64,000 nucleotides of DNA from CAIMUX01 sp964473865 (GTDB taxonomy: Bacteria > Eisenbacteria > RBG-16-71-46 > CAIMUX01): the NCBI GenBank assembly GCA_964473865.1, contig CAYYQN010000002.1:148489-212488 (forward strand), read 5' to 3'. Shown here in pieces: positions 8,358 to 16,645 of this stretch. Made by a program: the position numbers and the translations under genes. Under the pieces are notes generated by a model. That model made no database searches. It saw only the letters and a list, made by a program, of their open reading frames with translations, and was not told the origin of the DNA. Each line of letters begins with the position of its first letter. Position 1 is the stretch's first letter.

Positions 8358-8893
8358 TGCGCGCGCCCAGTCCGTCTGCGGCGAGGGCAGCGGCCCTCAT
8401 CTTCCCGGTCTGGTTGGTGGTGGGGGGCATTGGTGGGTGCGCGACGGGCCCGGTTCCGCCGGTGAAGGATCCCGCGCGCGGCGAGTTCTATACGGGTCCC
8501 GAGATGATGCGACTGCCGGCGGCGGAGCGCGCCCGGTACTGCGCGTGGATGGAGAACCGCCTGCAGGAACTGAAGACCGAGCGCGAGGTCCTGCAGGTGC
8601 GAAGGGACAGCCTGGCCGTCGCGGCCGACACCCTGCGCAATCAGGAGATCAAGGTGGCGAGCCGCACGCGTGAGCTGTCGGTGCGGGTGCGTGAACTGAG
8701 GCTGCGCGAGAAGGCGACCAACACCTACGTCGTGGCCCCCGGAGACAATCTGCGAAAGATCTCCCGTACCGTCTACGGGGACGGAGCGTACTACCGGGAG
8801 ATCTACGAGGCGAACAAGGCCATCATCGGGCCGGAGAACGCCGAGTTGAAGACCGGGTTGCGGCTGACGATCCCGCGGCTGAAAGACCAGTAG
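8357..8893 (+). CDS. LysM-domain lipoprotein
   Basis: This 178-residue protein starts at ATG 8357, chosen over GTG 8354 because GGAGG at 8344-8348 is then 8 nt away. The lipobox GIGGC puts lipid on Cys28. A coiled-coil stretch (about 62-120, arginine/glutamate-rich) leads to a C-terminal LysM domain (about 126-176: TYVVAPGDNLRKISRTVYGD ... LKTGLRLTIP), which binds peptidoglycan glycan chains. The protein would therefore link the outer membrane to the cell wall. It is coupled by overlap to the preceding coiled-coil lipoprotein and followed 15 nt later by phoH. Confidence 0.85.
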   Translation: MRAPSPSAARAAALIFPVWLVVGGIGGCATGPVPPVKDPARGEFYTGPEMMRLPAAERARYCAWMENRLQELKTEREVLQVRRDSLAVAADTLRNQEIKVASRTRELSVRVRELRLREKATNTYVVAPGDNLRKISRTVYGDGAYYREIYEANKAIIGPENAELKTGLRLTIPRLKDQ

Positions 8894-8908
8894 GCAGGGC
8901 CGTCTCCC

Positions 8909-9889
8909 TTGTCCGATCCCGCGGTCACCGCCACTCTGAGCCTCTCCGGCGTCGATGGGCTGGCGCTGTCCGGTCCCGCCGACGCGAATCTGCGGGCGGT
9001 CGAGCGGCACTTCGGCGTGACCCTCGGGGCGCGCGGCGAGACTCTCAGTGTGACCGGCCGGCCCGAGGCGGTGGAGGCCGCTTCGGCGGTTCTGCGCCTG
9101 CTCTGCGATCGGGCGCGCGGGGGACGGCTGATCACCGACGAGGATCTCGAGTTCCTGTTCTCGGCGGGAGACTCCGTGAAAGACGGGGTGCAGCCACCCG
9201 AGGATGGAGTCGTCTTCTTCGGCGACAAGCGAGTGGTCAAGGCGCGCACCGTCGGACAGGCCGCCTACGTGGAGGCCATGCGGCGGGACGACCTCGTCTT
9301 TGGCATCGGACCGGCCGGCACGGGGAAGACCTATCTCGCCGTCGCCATGGCGATGCGTATGTTGAAGGAGAAGCAGGTCGAGCGCGTGGTTCTGGCCCGT
9401 CCGGCGGTGGAGGCCGGAGAAAGCCTCGGGTTTCTCCCTGGAGATCTTCAGGAGAAGGTGGATCCCTACCTGCGGCCGCTGTACGACGCGATGCAGGAGA
9501 TGATCCACTTCGAGAAGCTGCAGCGGCTCCTGCAGATGGGCGTGGTGGAGGTCGCCCCGCTGGCCTACATGCGGGGACGTACGCTCTCCCGCTCGTTTGT
9601 CATCCTGGACGAGGCGCAGAACACGAAACTCACGCAGATGAAGATGTTCCTGACCCGGCTCGGGCCCGGGTCCAAGGCGGCGATCACGGGGGACATCACG
9701 CAGGTCGACCTGGATGATCCGGGCGCTTCGGGGCTCTTTCGCATACAGGGGATCCTCCGGGGGCTCTCCGGAGTCTCCTTCTGCTACTTCACCGATCGGG
9801 ATGTGGTCCGGCACCATCTGGTGCGGGAGATCATCCTCGCGTTCGATCGGAGCCAGGAACCGCCATCCGAGGACGCGGAGCGGTCGTGA
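8909..9889 (+). CDS. phoH: PhoH-like ATPase
   Basis: This 326-residue PhoH/YbeZ-family protein starts at TTG 8909 (the only start fitting the family N-terminus). Residues 1-100 form the KH-like N-terminal region. The ATPase core follows, with Walker A GPAGTGKT at 134-141, a VLARPAVEAGE motif, Walker B SFVILDEAQN and GPGSKAAITGDITQVDL. In many bacteria it is encoded next to YbeY and linked with rRNA processing; here the order phoH, pgpH, ybeY, CBS, recO follows that conserved neighbourhood. The next gene starts at an overlapping GTGA. Confidence 0.95.
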   Translation: MSDPAVTATLSLSGVDGLALSGPADANLRAVERHFGVTLGARGETLSVTGRPEAVEAASAVLRLLCDRARGGRLITDEDLEFLFSAGDSVKDGVQPPEDGVVFFGDKRVVKARTVGQAAYVEAMRRDDLVFGIGPAGTGKTYLAVAMAMRMLKEKQVERVVLARPAVEAGESLGFLPGDLQEKVDPYLRPLYDAMQEMIHFEKLQRLLQMGVVEVAPLAYMRGRTLSRSFVILDEAQNTKLTQMKMFLTRLGPGSKAAITGDITQVDLDDPGASGLFRIQGILRGLSGVSFCYFTDRDVVRHHLVREIILAFDRSQEPPSEDAERS

Positions 9890-12102
9890 ACGCCGCGGCC
9901 GGCAGTCCGGAGACCCCCTCGCGCGTCTCGCTGCGCGAGAGACTGGGCTCGATCCCGCCCCGGACACACCGGATCCTCGCCTTGGCGATGATGCTGCTCG
10001 CCGGCATGACCCTGATCCCGTGGCCGTGGGCATTCCGGGGACAGCGCTACGAGCTGGGCCGCGTCCAGCCCACCACCGTCATCGCGGATTTCGACTTTCC
10101 GGTGCTGAAGGACTCGGGCGAGCTGGAGCGCGAGCGGGCCGCCCGAGCCGGCGACATTCCGGCGGTGGTCGCGCGCAGCGACTCCGCTTCCGCCGTGGCC
10201 AACGCGCGCTGGCGAGAGCTTGCGGAGAAGGTGCGCATCCTGCGCACCGCGCACGGTCGGGGCGACGTGTTGGTTCCCCTGTCCCAGGAGACCCTGGTGC
10301 CCCTGCTGGTCGGGGATACCTCGGCGCCGCTGCTGCACGAGGCGGAGTCCCTGCTGCATGATGTGATGCTCCGGGGGTTTGTGTCGTTCGAGCTCTCAGG
10401 CCAGCTCGCCGGGTATCGGAGTGTCCGCATCCGCGACCCGTTGGCGGACGTGATTGTCCCGCGCGAGCAGCTTCTGACCCCGGATCGCGTGCGGGACTTG
10501 GCCGGCTCCCGGGCCGCCGCCCGCGGCGTACCGGCGGAGGCGCTCGCCGAGATCGTCATGTTTTGCGCCGTGCCGAACCTTGTCTTCGACTCCGGCGGAA
10601 CCACGGAACTGGTCGATGAGGCGGTGGCCGGGGTGGATCCCTCCGCCGGGCGCGTCCTCAAGGGCGAGAAGATCATCGATGCGCATGAACGCATCACCGG
10701 AGAGAAACTGCGGGTGCTCCGCTCCTACGAGTATTGGCGCCACGAGCGCGGCGGGTCGGGCCGCCTCCTGGCCGTGGTGTCGCCGTTGCTGGGCCGGCTC
10801 CTGGTGCTGCTCCTCGCGCTCGGGCTCTTCGTGGCGTACATCCGCCTCAACCGTCCCGAGCTCTTGGAGCATCCGCAGGACCTCTGGCTCCTGACGCTCC
10901 TGGAGTCTCTCGTGCTGGTCCTGGCCGCCGTGCTGGTGCGGGCGCTGCAACTCCCTCCCGCGCTCACGCCGGTGGCGACCATTTCCATCCTGGTGACGCT
11001 CCTGTTCGACGAAAAGCTGGCGCTGGCCGCATCGATGCTGCCGCTGCTCCTGGTGGCGGTGCTGGCCGGGGCCGGGTCGCAGTTCATCGTGGTCATCGGG
11101 GTCGGCGCCATCGCCACCGTGTTGCTCACCCATGCGGTGCGCCAACGGACCCAGTTCTTCCGGCACCTGGCCCTGCTGCCGGCCGTCCACCTCGGGATGC
11201 TGGTCGCCATGGCCCTGGTCGACTCCGACCCGGTCGCCGGCCTTCTGCGCGACGGGGCGGTGGTGGCGGCCAATCCGCTCCTGTCGGCGGCGCTGGCGCT
11301 ATTCCTGATGCCGCACGCCGAAGCGGCGTTCGGCCGCTGTAGCGACATCTCCTTGCGCGAGTTCCAGGACCTGAACCGTCCCACGCTCCGGCGCCTCATG
11401 ATGAACGCGCCGGGCACCTACCACCACGCGATCCTGGTCGGCGCGCTGGCGGAGTCCGCGGCGGTGGTGTCGGGGGCGAACCCGGTGCTGGCCCGGGTCA
11501 TCGGGTACTACCACGACATCGGGAAGATCGCCAAGCCGGAGTACTTCCCCGAGAACATCGGGATCGGGGTCCGCAACCCCCACGACAAGCTCGCGCCGTC
11601 CATGACCCGGCTCATCCTGGAGTCGCACATACGAGACGGGGTGGCCCTCGCCCGGGAGGAGCGCTTGCCGCGGCCGGTGGTCGAGGGCATCCGCGAGCAC
11701 CACGGCATCTCGCTCATGGACGGGGCCTGGCGCAAGGCGCGAAAACAGGATCCGGCGGCACGCCAGGAGGAATACCGTTACCCCGGTCCGCGGCCCACGA
11801 GTCGCGAGTCGGCCCTGGTGCTGCTCGCCAACGAGGTGGAACAGGCGGCGCGCGGCCTCGAGAATCCGACGCCAAGCCGGATCAAGGGCCTGGTGCACCG
11901 AGTGGTGCAGGTCAATCTCGACAACTGGAACCTGGACGACAGCGGACTCACCCTGAGCGACATCGCGCGCGTGCGGGACAGCTTTGTTCCGATCCTCGCG
12001 GCGGCCTTCCGCGGGCGCGTCCAGGGTGACCGCGGGATGGATGATGCCAACGTCCGCGAAAACCCTTCCCGTCGCGGTACGGACCCGCGGAGTCGTCGCT
12101 GA
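9886..12102 (+). CDS. 7TM-HD (PgpH/YqfF-type) HD phosphohydrolase
   Basis: This 738-residue membrane protein starts at GTG 9886 overlapping the phoH stop. It has one N-terminal membrane segment (about 28-48), a long extracytoplasmic 7TMR-HDED domain (about 50-290), a cluster of about seven membrane helices (about 300-475) and a C-terminal cytoplasmic HD domain. The metal site is visible as MMNAPGTYHHAILVGALAE and YYHDIGKIAKPEYFPEN (H543-D544), followed by EGIREHHGISLM. Characterised relatives (PgpH) hydrolyse cyclic di-AMP; the ligand here is inferred. Position between phoH and ybeY matches many genomes. The C-terminus overlaps ybeY by about 60 nt. Confidence 0.92.
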   Translation: MNAAAGSPETPSRVSLRERLGSIPPRTHRILALAMMLLAGMTLIPWPWAFRGQRYELGRVQPTTVIADFDFPVLKDSGELERERAARAGDIPAVVARSDSASAVANARWRELAEKVRILRTAHGRGDVLVPLSQETLVPLLVGDTSAPLLHEAESLLHDVMLRGFVSFELSGQLAGYRSVRIRDPLADVIVPREQLLTPDRVRDLAGSRAAARGVPAEALAEIVMFCAVPNLVFDSGGTTELVDEAVAGVDPSAGRVLKGEKIIDAHERITGEKLRVLRSYEYWRHERGGSGRLLAVVSPLLGRLLVLLLALGLFVAYIRLNRPELLEHPQDLWLLTLLESLVLVLAAVLVRALQLPPALTPVATISILVTLLFDEKLALAASMLPLLLVAVLAGAGSQFIVVIGVGAIATVLLTHAVRQRTQFFRHLALLPAVHLGMLVAMALVDSDPVAGLLRDGAVVAANPLLSAALALFLMPHAEAAFGRCSDISLREFQDLNRPTLRRLMMNAPGTYHHAILVGALAESAAVVSGANPVLARVIGYYHDIGKIAKPEYFPENIGIGVRNPHDKLAPSMTRLILESHIRDGVALAREERLPRPVVEGIREHHGISLMDGAWRKARKQDPAARQEEYRYPGPRPTSRESALVLLANEVEQAARGLENPTPSRIKGLVHRVVQVNLDNWNLDDSGLTLSDIARVRDSFVPILAAAFRGRVQGDRGMDDANVRENPSRRGTDPRSRR

Positions 12103-12643
12103 CCGCGGCGCCCTGCGCGCGCTGCTGCGGCGATGCCTTGATTCCGGCGGTGCCGCCCCCGGGGCGGGGCTGAGCCTCGTGCTTGCCGGGGATCGTCTGG
12201 TGCGCCGGCTCAATCGGGAGTGGCGCGGGCGCGATCGCTCCACCGACGTTCTATCCTTTCCCGCCGGCGATCCGCTGCCATTGCCGCCCGCGGTCGACGA
12301 CCCGGTCGGTCTCTGCCTTGGGGAGATCGTCGTCTCCCTGCCCCGGTGCCGTGAACAGGCTGCGGAGCAGGGCGTCGACCCTGGCGTCGAGCTGACGCGC
12401 CTCGTCATCCATGGCGCGCTGCACCTCCTGGGGCACGACCACGAGTGCGCCGGGCCGCGCGCCCGGATGCGGGCGTGCGAACGGCGCTTGCGAGCGTGGG
12501 CGGGGCGGCAAGGCATCGGCCCGGGTCTGCTGCGCGCTCCCGGACCGGTCACTCCCACGCGCCGACCTCGTGGCGCGCGCGAGGGCCGACTCGGACGGCA
12601 TCGCGCGCGCGCGCAACCGGCCGCGCGCCGGGGGGCGGTATGA
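12041..12643 (+). CDS. ybeY: YbeY endoribonuclease
   Basis: About 200 residues if started at ATG 12041 (ATG 12044 is adjacent and in frame). The metal-binding signature HGALHLLGHDHE (H-x3-H then H/D-H) and the upstream RLNREWRGRDRSTDVLSFPAGD and LGEIVVSLPRCREQA match YbeY, which acts in 16S rRNA maturation and ribosome quality control. About 40 extra C-terminal residues, rich in Arg and Pro, extend past the usual end. The gene overlaps the pgpH-like gene by about 60 nt and ends in an ATGA overlap with the CBS protein. No Shine-Dalgarno sequence is evident, as expected for translational coupling. Confidence 0.93.
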   Translation: MMPTSAKTLPVAVRTRGVVADRGALRALLRRCLDSGGAAPGAGLSLVLAGDRLVRRLNREWRGRDRSTDVLSFPAGDPLPLPPAVDDPVGLCLGEIVVSLPRCREQAAEQGVDPGVELTRLVIHGALHLLGHDHECAGPRARMRACERRLRAWAGRQGIGPGLLRAPGPVTPTRRPRGAREGRLGRHRARAQPAARRGAV

Positions 12644-13518
12644 TCTCCTGGGCGGCCCCCCTGGCGGGATTGATCCTCCTTCCGGTGGCAGGGGCGGCGC
12701 TTGACGCGACCGCAGAGACCCGCCGGGCGGGTTTTCGCCGCTTCGGGTCGGCGGTGGCCCACCTCGCAGCCGCGTCGTGCGCCGCCCTGCTGGCGATGGT
12801 CGCCGGTCACCGGCCCGGCCCGGCCGGCTGGGACGCCAGCACGACGGTTCTCGTGATGCTTGCAGGCGCGGCCTGGGTGGAAGCGGTGTTTCTCTCCGGG
12901 ATCCGGGTGCATCATCGGAAACCGGCGCTCCGCTCGGCCGGAGGCGGAGATCCCGGCTCGGGCGCTTCCGCGGACGACGGCGGGAGCGGCGCGGCAGGCC
13001 CACTCGGAAGCCTGAGCGCCGATGGTGAGGCGCTGCTTCTGCGGGTGCTCGCGCTCGAGTCGCTACCGGTCGAGCCGATCATGACCCCGCGCGAGCGGAT
13101 GGCGACAGTCGGCGCGACGGCGACGGTGTCGGACGCGGTGGAGCGAATGCGCGCCAGCGGGCATGCCCGCCTGCCGGTGGTGGCGGACGGTTCACTCGAT
13201 CGAATCCTGGGCGTGGTTCACGCCAAGGACCTGGTGCCGCTGGTCATCGCCGGATCGGGTGCTCCGCTCCGTCGTCAGATCCGCCGCTGTCTGCGCGTGC
13301 CGCACGGTCAACCGGTGGCCCGGCTCCTCGCCGACTTCCGCCGGAACCGCGTCCATCTCGGCATCGTCACCGATCCTTTGGGCCGTACTCTGGGGCTCGT
13401 CACGATGGGGGACGTCTTTGCCCACCTGGCCGGCACGCGTGGGAGCGCGGAGTCGGCCCGGGGAGACGGCGGCGCCATCCCGGAAGCGCCTTCCGTCGGG
13501 GGAGGGACATCGCCGTGA
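12640..13518 (+). CDS. CorC/HlyC-like CBS-domain membrane protein (first of pair)
   Basis: This 292-residue protein starts at ATG 12640 (ATGA overlap with ybeY). Two to three hydrophobic helices fill the first ~100 residues. A Gly/Ala-rich linker leads to a CBS pair (about 145-275). The opening LPVEPIMTPRERMATV and LPVVADGSLDRILGVVHAKDLV are typical of CorC/CNNM-type proteins. The C-terminal transporter-associated domain is missing, and the membrane part is shorter than a full DUF21 domain. It is followed without a gap by a second, differently degenerate CorC-like gene. CNNM/CorC proteins are linked to Mg2+ homeostasis; this assignment is by similarity only. Confidence 0.82.
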   Translation: MISWAAPLAGLILLPVAGAALDATAETRRAGFRRFGSAVAHLAAASCAALLAMVAGHRPGPAGWDASTTVLVMLAGAAWVEAVFLSGIRVHHRKPALRSAGGGDPGSGASADDGGSGAAGPLGSLSADGEALLLRVLALESLPVEPIMTPRERMATVGATATVSDAVERMRASGHARLPVVADGSLDRILGVVHAKDLVPLVIAGSGAPLRRQIRRCLRVPHGQPVARLLADFRRNRVHLGIVTDPLGRTLGLVTMGDVFAHLAGTRGSAESARGDGGAIPEAPSVGGGTSP

Positions 13519-14693
13519 CGTTGCCGGCCCCGGTTCTGCTGCCGCTTGCCGTGTCCGTCGTGACCTGCCTGCTGCTGTTCCTGGCGTCCTGGGATGGCGC
13601 GGCCCGCCGCCGCGAACGGTGGAACGACATGGACCGCGGTCCGTCGGTCCAACACGACGCTCTGGAGGTGCGTCTGGCGGCCTGGTTGTTGCTCGGCGCC
13701 GCGCTCTGGGGTCTCTCCCGGACGCGGGGCCACGAGCCGGTCCACGAGCTTTTCGGCCTGGCGGTCGGACTGAGTTTCTTCGCCGCGGCGGGCCTTGCGG
13801 CGTTCGGGCTCGGGATCGTGATCGGACGAAGCCGATTCTTCCCGAGAGGATTGCGCTGGGTCCTCACGCCGTACCACGGACTGGCTGGTTGGATCTTGTG
13901 GCTGCGTGCGCTGGCTCGGCGCCGCGACCTGGTCGCCGGGATCCCCGGAGGGATGACACCCTTTCCGGCGGCGGTGGAGCCGGAGGATGCGCCCCGGCGC
14001 GGGGTGCGCGACCTGGCCGAGTTCCGGCTGGAAGAGGTCATGATTCCTCGCTCCCAGGTGGATGCCCTCCAGGGATCGGTCTCCGTGGGCGATGCGGCGG
14101 CCGAAGTCCGCCGGAGGCCACACGCGCTCTATCCCGTGAATGGCGACTCGGTGGATCAACCTCTGGGCGTGGTGCGGATCCTCGACCTGGCGGATCCCAG
14201 CGCCCGCAATCGGCCGGTGCGGGAGCTCGTGCGGCCGACGCCGATCCTACCCGAGACGGTGCGGGGGTTGCGGTTGTTCCGCGATCTGGCATCGGCCCCG
14301 CTTCCCGCAGCCCTTGTCGTGGATGAGTATGGCGGCATGGCCGGGCTCGTGACCGTGGAGGACCTGGTCGAGGTCTTGGTGGGCGACCTGGAAGGCGAGC
14401 ACGAGGTCGTCCGGGCCCGCATCGTCCGGCGCGACTCGGGCGCGCGGCGCGTTGATGGAGCCTGCACCATCGAGGAATTCAACCGGCGCCTCGGGGCATC
14501 GCTGCCTGAGGGGGAGTACGAGACCGTGGCCGGACTCGTCCTGGATCGGCTGGGCGCGATCCCCCCACCCGGGGAAGAGCTGGAGGTGCCCGGGTTCCGG
14601 CTGACCGTGGAAGAAGCCACCGACCGGCGCATCCTCTGGGTGCGCGCCGAGCGGTCCCTCGACCGGTCGAGTGGGACGGAGACCGGGACGTGA
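13515..14693 (+). CDS. CorC/HlyC-like CBS-domain membrane protein (second of pair)
   Basis: This 392-residue protein starts at GTG 13515, overlapping the first CBS gene. It has N-terminal membrane helices (about 5-25, 50-70, 75-100), a CBS pair (about 165-300, LEEVMIPRSQVDAL ... VVDEYGGMAGLVTVEDLVEVLVGD) and a complete C-terminal CorC_HlyC domain (about 300-385, VDGACTIEEFNRRLGASLPEGEYETVAGLV). The V-D-E-Y-G-G motif is the CorC hallmark. It may form a heteromer with the preceding protein, since each lacks or shortens parts the other keeps. The GTGA overlap with recO keeps it in the phoH-ybeY-recO operon. Confidence 0.87.
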   Translation: MTLPAPVLLPLAVSVVTCLLLFLASWDGAARRRERWNDMDRGPSVQHDALEVRLAAWLLLGAALWGLSRTRGHEPVHELFGLAVGLSFFAAAGLAAFGLGIVIGRSRFFPRGLRWVLTPYHGLAGWILWLRALARRRDLVAGIPGGMTPFPAAVEPEDAPRRGVRDLAEFRLEEVMIPRSQVDALQGSVSVGDAAAEVRRRPHALYPVNGDSVDQPLGVVRILDLADPSARNRPVRELVRPTPILPETVRGLRLFRDLASAPLPAALVVDEYGGMAGLVTVEDLVEVLVGDLEGEHEVVRARIVRRDSGARRVDGACTIEEFNRRLGASLPEGEYETVAGLVLDRLGAIPPPGEELEVPGFRLTVEEATDRRILWVRAERSLDRSSGTETGT

Positions 14694-15685
14694 GCACGGC
14701 GCTCGTCTCCTGCGAGGGCCTCGTGTTGCGCAACCTGCGCCACGGGGAGACGAGCCGCATCGCCACCCTCTTCACGCCCGAGCTGGGCAAGATCGGCGTC
14801 ATCGCCAAGGGCGCGCGCGATCCGAAGTCGCCCTTCGGCGCCTCCCTCGAGTTCCTCTCCCACGGCACGTACGCGGTGTACTACCGGCCGGGCCGCGATC
14901 TGCACTTTCTCCGCGCGGGTTCGCTGGAACACGAGTTCCGCGGCCTGCTCCGGGACACCACTCGTTTCATCCTGGCCTCGGCTTTCGCCGAATTCCTCGA
15001 GCGGGTGCTGCACGGCGAGGATCCGGCGCGCGAGCTCTTCGCCTTCGCCCGGCGCGGGCTGGCCGTGCTGGAAACGGCGCCGCAACCGGCGCTGCCGGAG
15101 CTCTTCCGGGGGCTGCAGCTGCGGGTGGCTTCCCTGCTCGGGTACTCGCCGCGGCTGGAGCAGTGCCTGCGCTGTGATCGCGTGGTGGCGCCGGCCGAGA
15201 CGGAGGCTGCGCCGGCGAAGGCGGCCTGGACCTTCCTCCCGGCGGAGGGCGGGGTGCTTTGTCCGGCCTGCGCCGGCCGGGAGCAGGCGGAGGCCGGGGT
15301 TCGACTCTCGCCGCGAGCGCTTCGGCGGCTGCGGGCCCTGGCGCTCGGACGCCGCGGCGCGCCCGGGTCCGACAGCGGCGGATTGGCCGCCGCGACGGAC
15401 CGGATGGCGTCCGAGGCGGCAAGAGGCTCCCGGGTGGCAGAGGTGGCCGTGAACGGAGAGACGCAGATCGCGGACAGGTTGCGCATTCCGGATCCGGCCT
15501 GGGTGGCATGCCTCGACGGGCTGGTGGAGAGTTTCCTCCGCTATCATCTCGACTCATACCGAGGGCTTCGGGCCCTGGAAGGTCCGGCCGGCAAAGGGCT
15601 CGGGACCTCCGGCGTGGCGACCGGCGGGCTGCGGGAGGGCGGACTTGACCAGGCCCGGCGCTCTCCCTATCCTTCGCCGTCATGA
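14690..15685 (+). CDS. recO: DNA repair protein RecO
   Basis: This 331-residue protein starts at GTG 14690, overlapping the CBS gene. The OB-fold N-terminus (about 1-85: EGLVLRNLRHGETSRIATLFT, GKIGVIAKGARDPKSPFG) is typical of RecO, followed by a helical domain and a zinc site with Cys159-x2-Cys162 and Cys191-x2-Cys194. RecO anneals single strands and loads RecA in the RecFOR pathway. The protein is longer than the usual ~245 residues because of Ala/Arg-rich insertions and a C-terminal tail of about 40 residues. It ends in an ATGA overlap with a lipoprotein gene. Confidence 0.92.
   Translation: MSTALVSCEGLVLRNLRHGETSRIATLFTPELGKIGVIAKGARDPKSPFGASLEFLSHGTYAVYYRPGRDLHFLRAGSLEHEFRGLLRDTTRFILASAFAEFLERVLHGEDPARELFAFARRGLAVLETAPQPALPELFRGLQLRVASLLGYSPRLEQCLRCDRVVAPAETEAAPAKAAWTFLPAEGGVLCPACAGREQAEAGVRLSPRALRRLRALALGRRGAPGSDSGGLAAATDRMASEAARGSRVAEVAVNGETQIADRLRIPDPAWVACLDGLVESFLRYHLDSYRGLRALEGPAGKGLGTSGVATGGLREGGLDQARRSPYPSPS
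15645..15673 (+). promoter_or_regulatory. Sigma70-type promoter candidate inside the recO 3' end
   Basis: TTGACC (15645-15650), 17 nt, TATCCT (15668-15673). Transcription would start near 15680, practically at the ATG of the lipoprotein (15682), so the transcript would be leaderless or nearly so. Confidence 0.5.
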
Positions 15686-16317
15686 ACCGACGTCGTTTCA
15701 GGCTCGCGGCGAGCCTCATGGTCTGCGGTCTCGTGGCGCAGAGCTTTACTGGGGGCTGTTCCCGCCCGCGAGATCCGTTCGACGTCCGGAGTCTTCCCGA
15801 CGCTCCCTTCTCGGTGAACACGGCGCTCCTCGGTCCGGTCCAGGTCGATTCCCTGCTGGGGCTTCAGTTCCGACTTCCCGCGGAGTTCCAGCCGGGAAAC
15901 CCTGAGCGGGTGGAGCAGATTCGGGAGATGGTGCGCGCGGGGGCGAAGCTGGGAGATCCTTTGGCTCACGATCCCGTCTGGATCTTCGGCGTGCCCGGCA
16001 GCGTGGGCATGTTCAAGGTCGCGCACTTCCGGGAGCCGCCCGCGGGCGGAATGAACGAGGCCTGGATCGACAGGGTGCGGTCGGAGATGGAGGCTCAGGT
16101 CAAGCCGGCCACGGTGGTGGAGGACCGCTTTCGCGTGGGCGGCCGTATTCCGGTCGTGCGCTTTGTCGTGGGCAATGAGTCGATGGTCCTGGTGCGGGCG
16201 ATTTGCCAGGTTCCTGGCCATCCGCCCGGAATGATCGATTGCCTTCTGCCGCGTCCGGATCACGAGCGCCTGGGTCCGGCCGTCGAATCCGCGATCGGCG
16301 CGCTGGCACCGCGATGA
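15682..16317 (+). CDS. Putative lipoprotein, unrecognised
   Basis: This 211-residue protein starts at ATG 15682 (ATGA overlap with recO). A basic n-region (MNRRRFR) and hydrophobic core lead to the lipobox TGGC, Cys26. The mature part (PVQVDSLLGLQFRLPAEFQP onward, with PVVRFVVGNESMVLVRAICQ near the end) is a mixed alpha/beta domain that I cannot assign. It looks like a soluble periplasmic sensor or binding domain. It can be translated by coupling with recO or from its own near-leaderless promoter at 15645. It is the last gene of the phoH-recO operon. Confidence 0.65.
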   Translation: MNRRRFRLAASLMVCGLVAQSFTGGCSRPRDPFDVRSLPDAPFSVNTALLGPVQVDSLLGLQFRLPAEFQPGNPERVEQIREMVRAGAKLGDPLAHDPVWIFGVPGSVGMFKVAHFREPPAGGMNEAWIDRVRSEMEAQVKPATVVEDRFRVGGRIPVVRFVVGNESMVLVRAICQVPGHPPGMIDCLLPRPDHERLGPAVESAIGALAPR

Positions 16318-16410
16318 GCGCGGCCGCGGGTCGCGGCCTTGGCTCCGGGTAGACCGCTGCCCGCGCCGGTCCGTCCCCGACCGTGAGGGAATTCGCGCGT
16401 TCGTGTCCTC

Positions 16411-16439
16411 TTGACAAGGAAGATCGCGGGGCGTACAAC
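16411..16439 (+). promoter_or_regulatory. pyr operon promoter
   Basis: Perfect -35 TTGACA (16411-16416), optimal 17-nt spacer, -10 TACAAC (16434-16439, 4/6). The predicted start is near 16446, about 18 nt before the PyrR-binding hairpin. This is the best-looking sigma70 promoter in the window. Confidence 0.85.
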
Positions 16440-16463
16440 ACCATTGCGTCTCGGTGCACACAG

Positions 16464-16494
16464 CCTTTAAGCCGGTCCGGTGAGACCGGCAAGG
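16464..16494 (+). promoter_or_regulatory. PyrR-binding RNA hairpin (pyrimidine-responsive)
   Basis: The lower stem CCTT/AAGG (16464-16467 with 16491-16494), a purine-containing bulge (16468-16470) and the upper stem GCCGGT/ACCGGC enclose the PyrR loop signature UCCNGNGAG at 16476-16484, matched exactly as TCCGGTGAG. This is the known PyrR RNA target architecture. The 3' side of the lower stem overlaps the Shine-Dalgarno sequence AAGGAG (16491-16496) of the leader ORF. PyrR binding would therefore hide that site as well as favour the downstream hairpin. Confidence 0.85.
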
Positions 16495-16501
16495 AGTCTA
16501 C

Positions 16502-16645
16502 ATGCCGCTTCCGCTTCTGCTTGGACCCCGCGGGCCGGTGAACGGTCCGAAGCGGGGGTTTTCCATACCCGCCCCCGCCTGCCTCCCCCGGACGGCGACT
16601 CGGCTTCCGGTCTCTCTCCCAATCGATGGAGGATCCCCGCGTTGA
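16502..16645 (+). CDS. Candidate pyr leader peptide
   Basis: A 47-codon ORF starts at ATG 16502, 5 nt after AAGGAG (16491-16496). It begins MPLPLLLGPRGPVNGPKRG, is Pro/Leu/Arg-rich and unlike any known protein. Its TGA (16643-16645) overlaps the TTG start of pyrR (16642), so ribosomes finishing it could reinitiate at pyrR. Its Shine-Dalgarno sequence lies in the PyrR hairpin, and the terminator-like hairpin lies within its coding part. The layout suggests a translated control leader rather than a functional protein. It is inferred from sequence only. Confidence 0.55.
   Translation: MPLPLLLGPRGPVNGPKRGFSIPAPACLPRTATRLPVSLPIDGGSPR
16526..16562 (+). terminator. pyr attenuator hairpin
   Basis: CCCCGC (16526-16531) pairs with GCGGGG (16552-16557), and GGGCCG (16532-16537) with CGGTCC (16543-16548, one G-U). 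The loop is GTGAA, there is a GAA bulge, and GTTTT follows at 16558-16562. The stem is strong but the T tract is short. It lies between the PyrR hairpin and pyrR, as expected for an attenuator. Confidence 0.6.
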
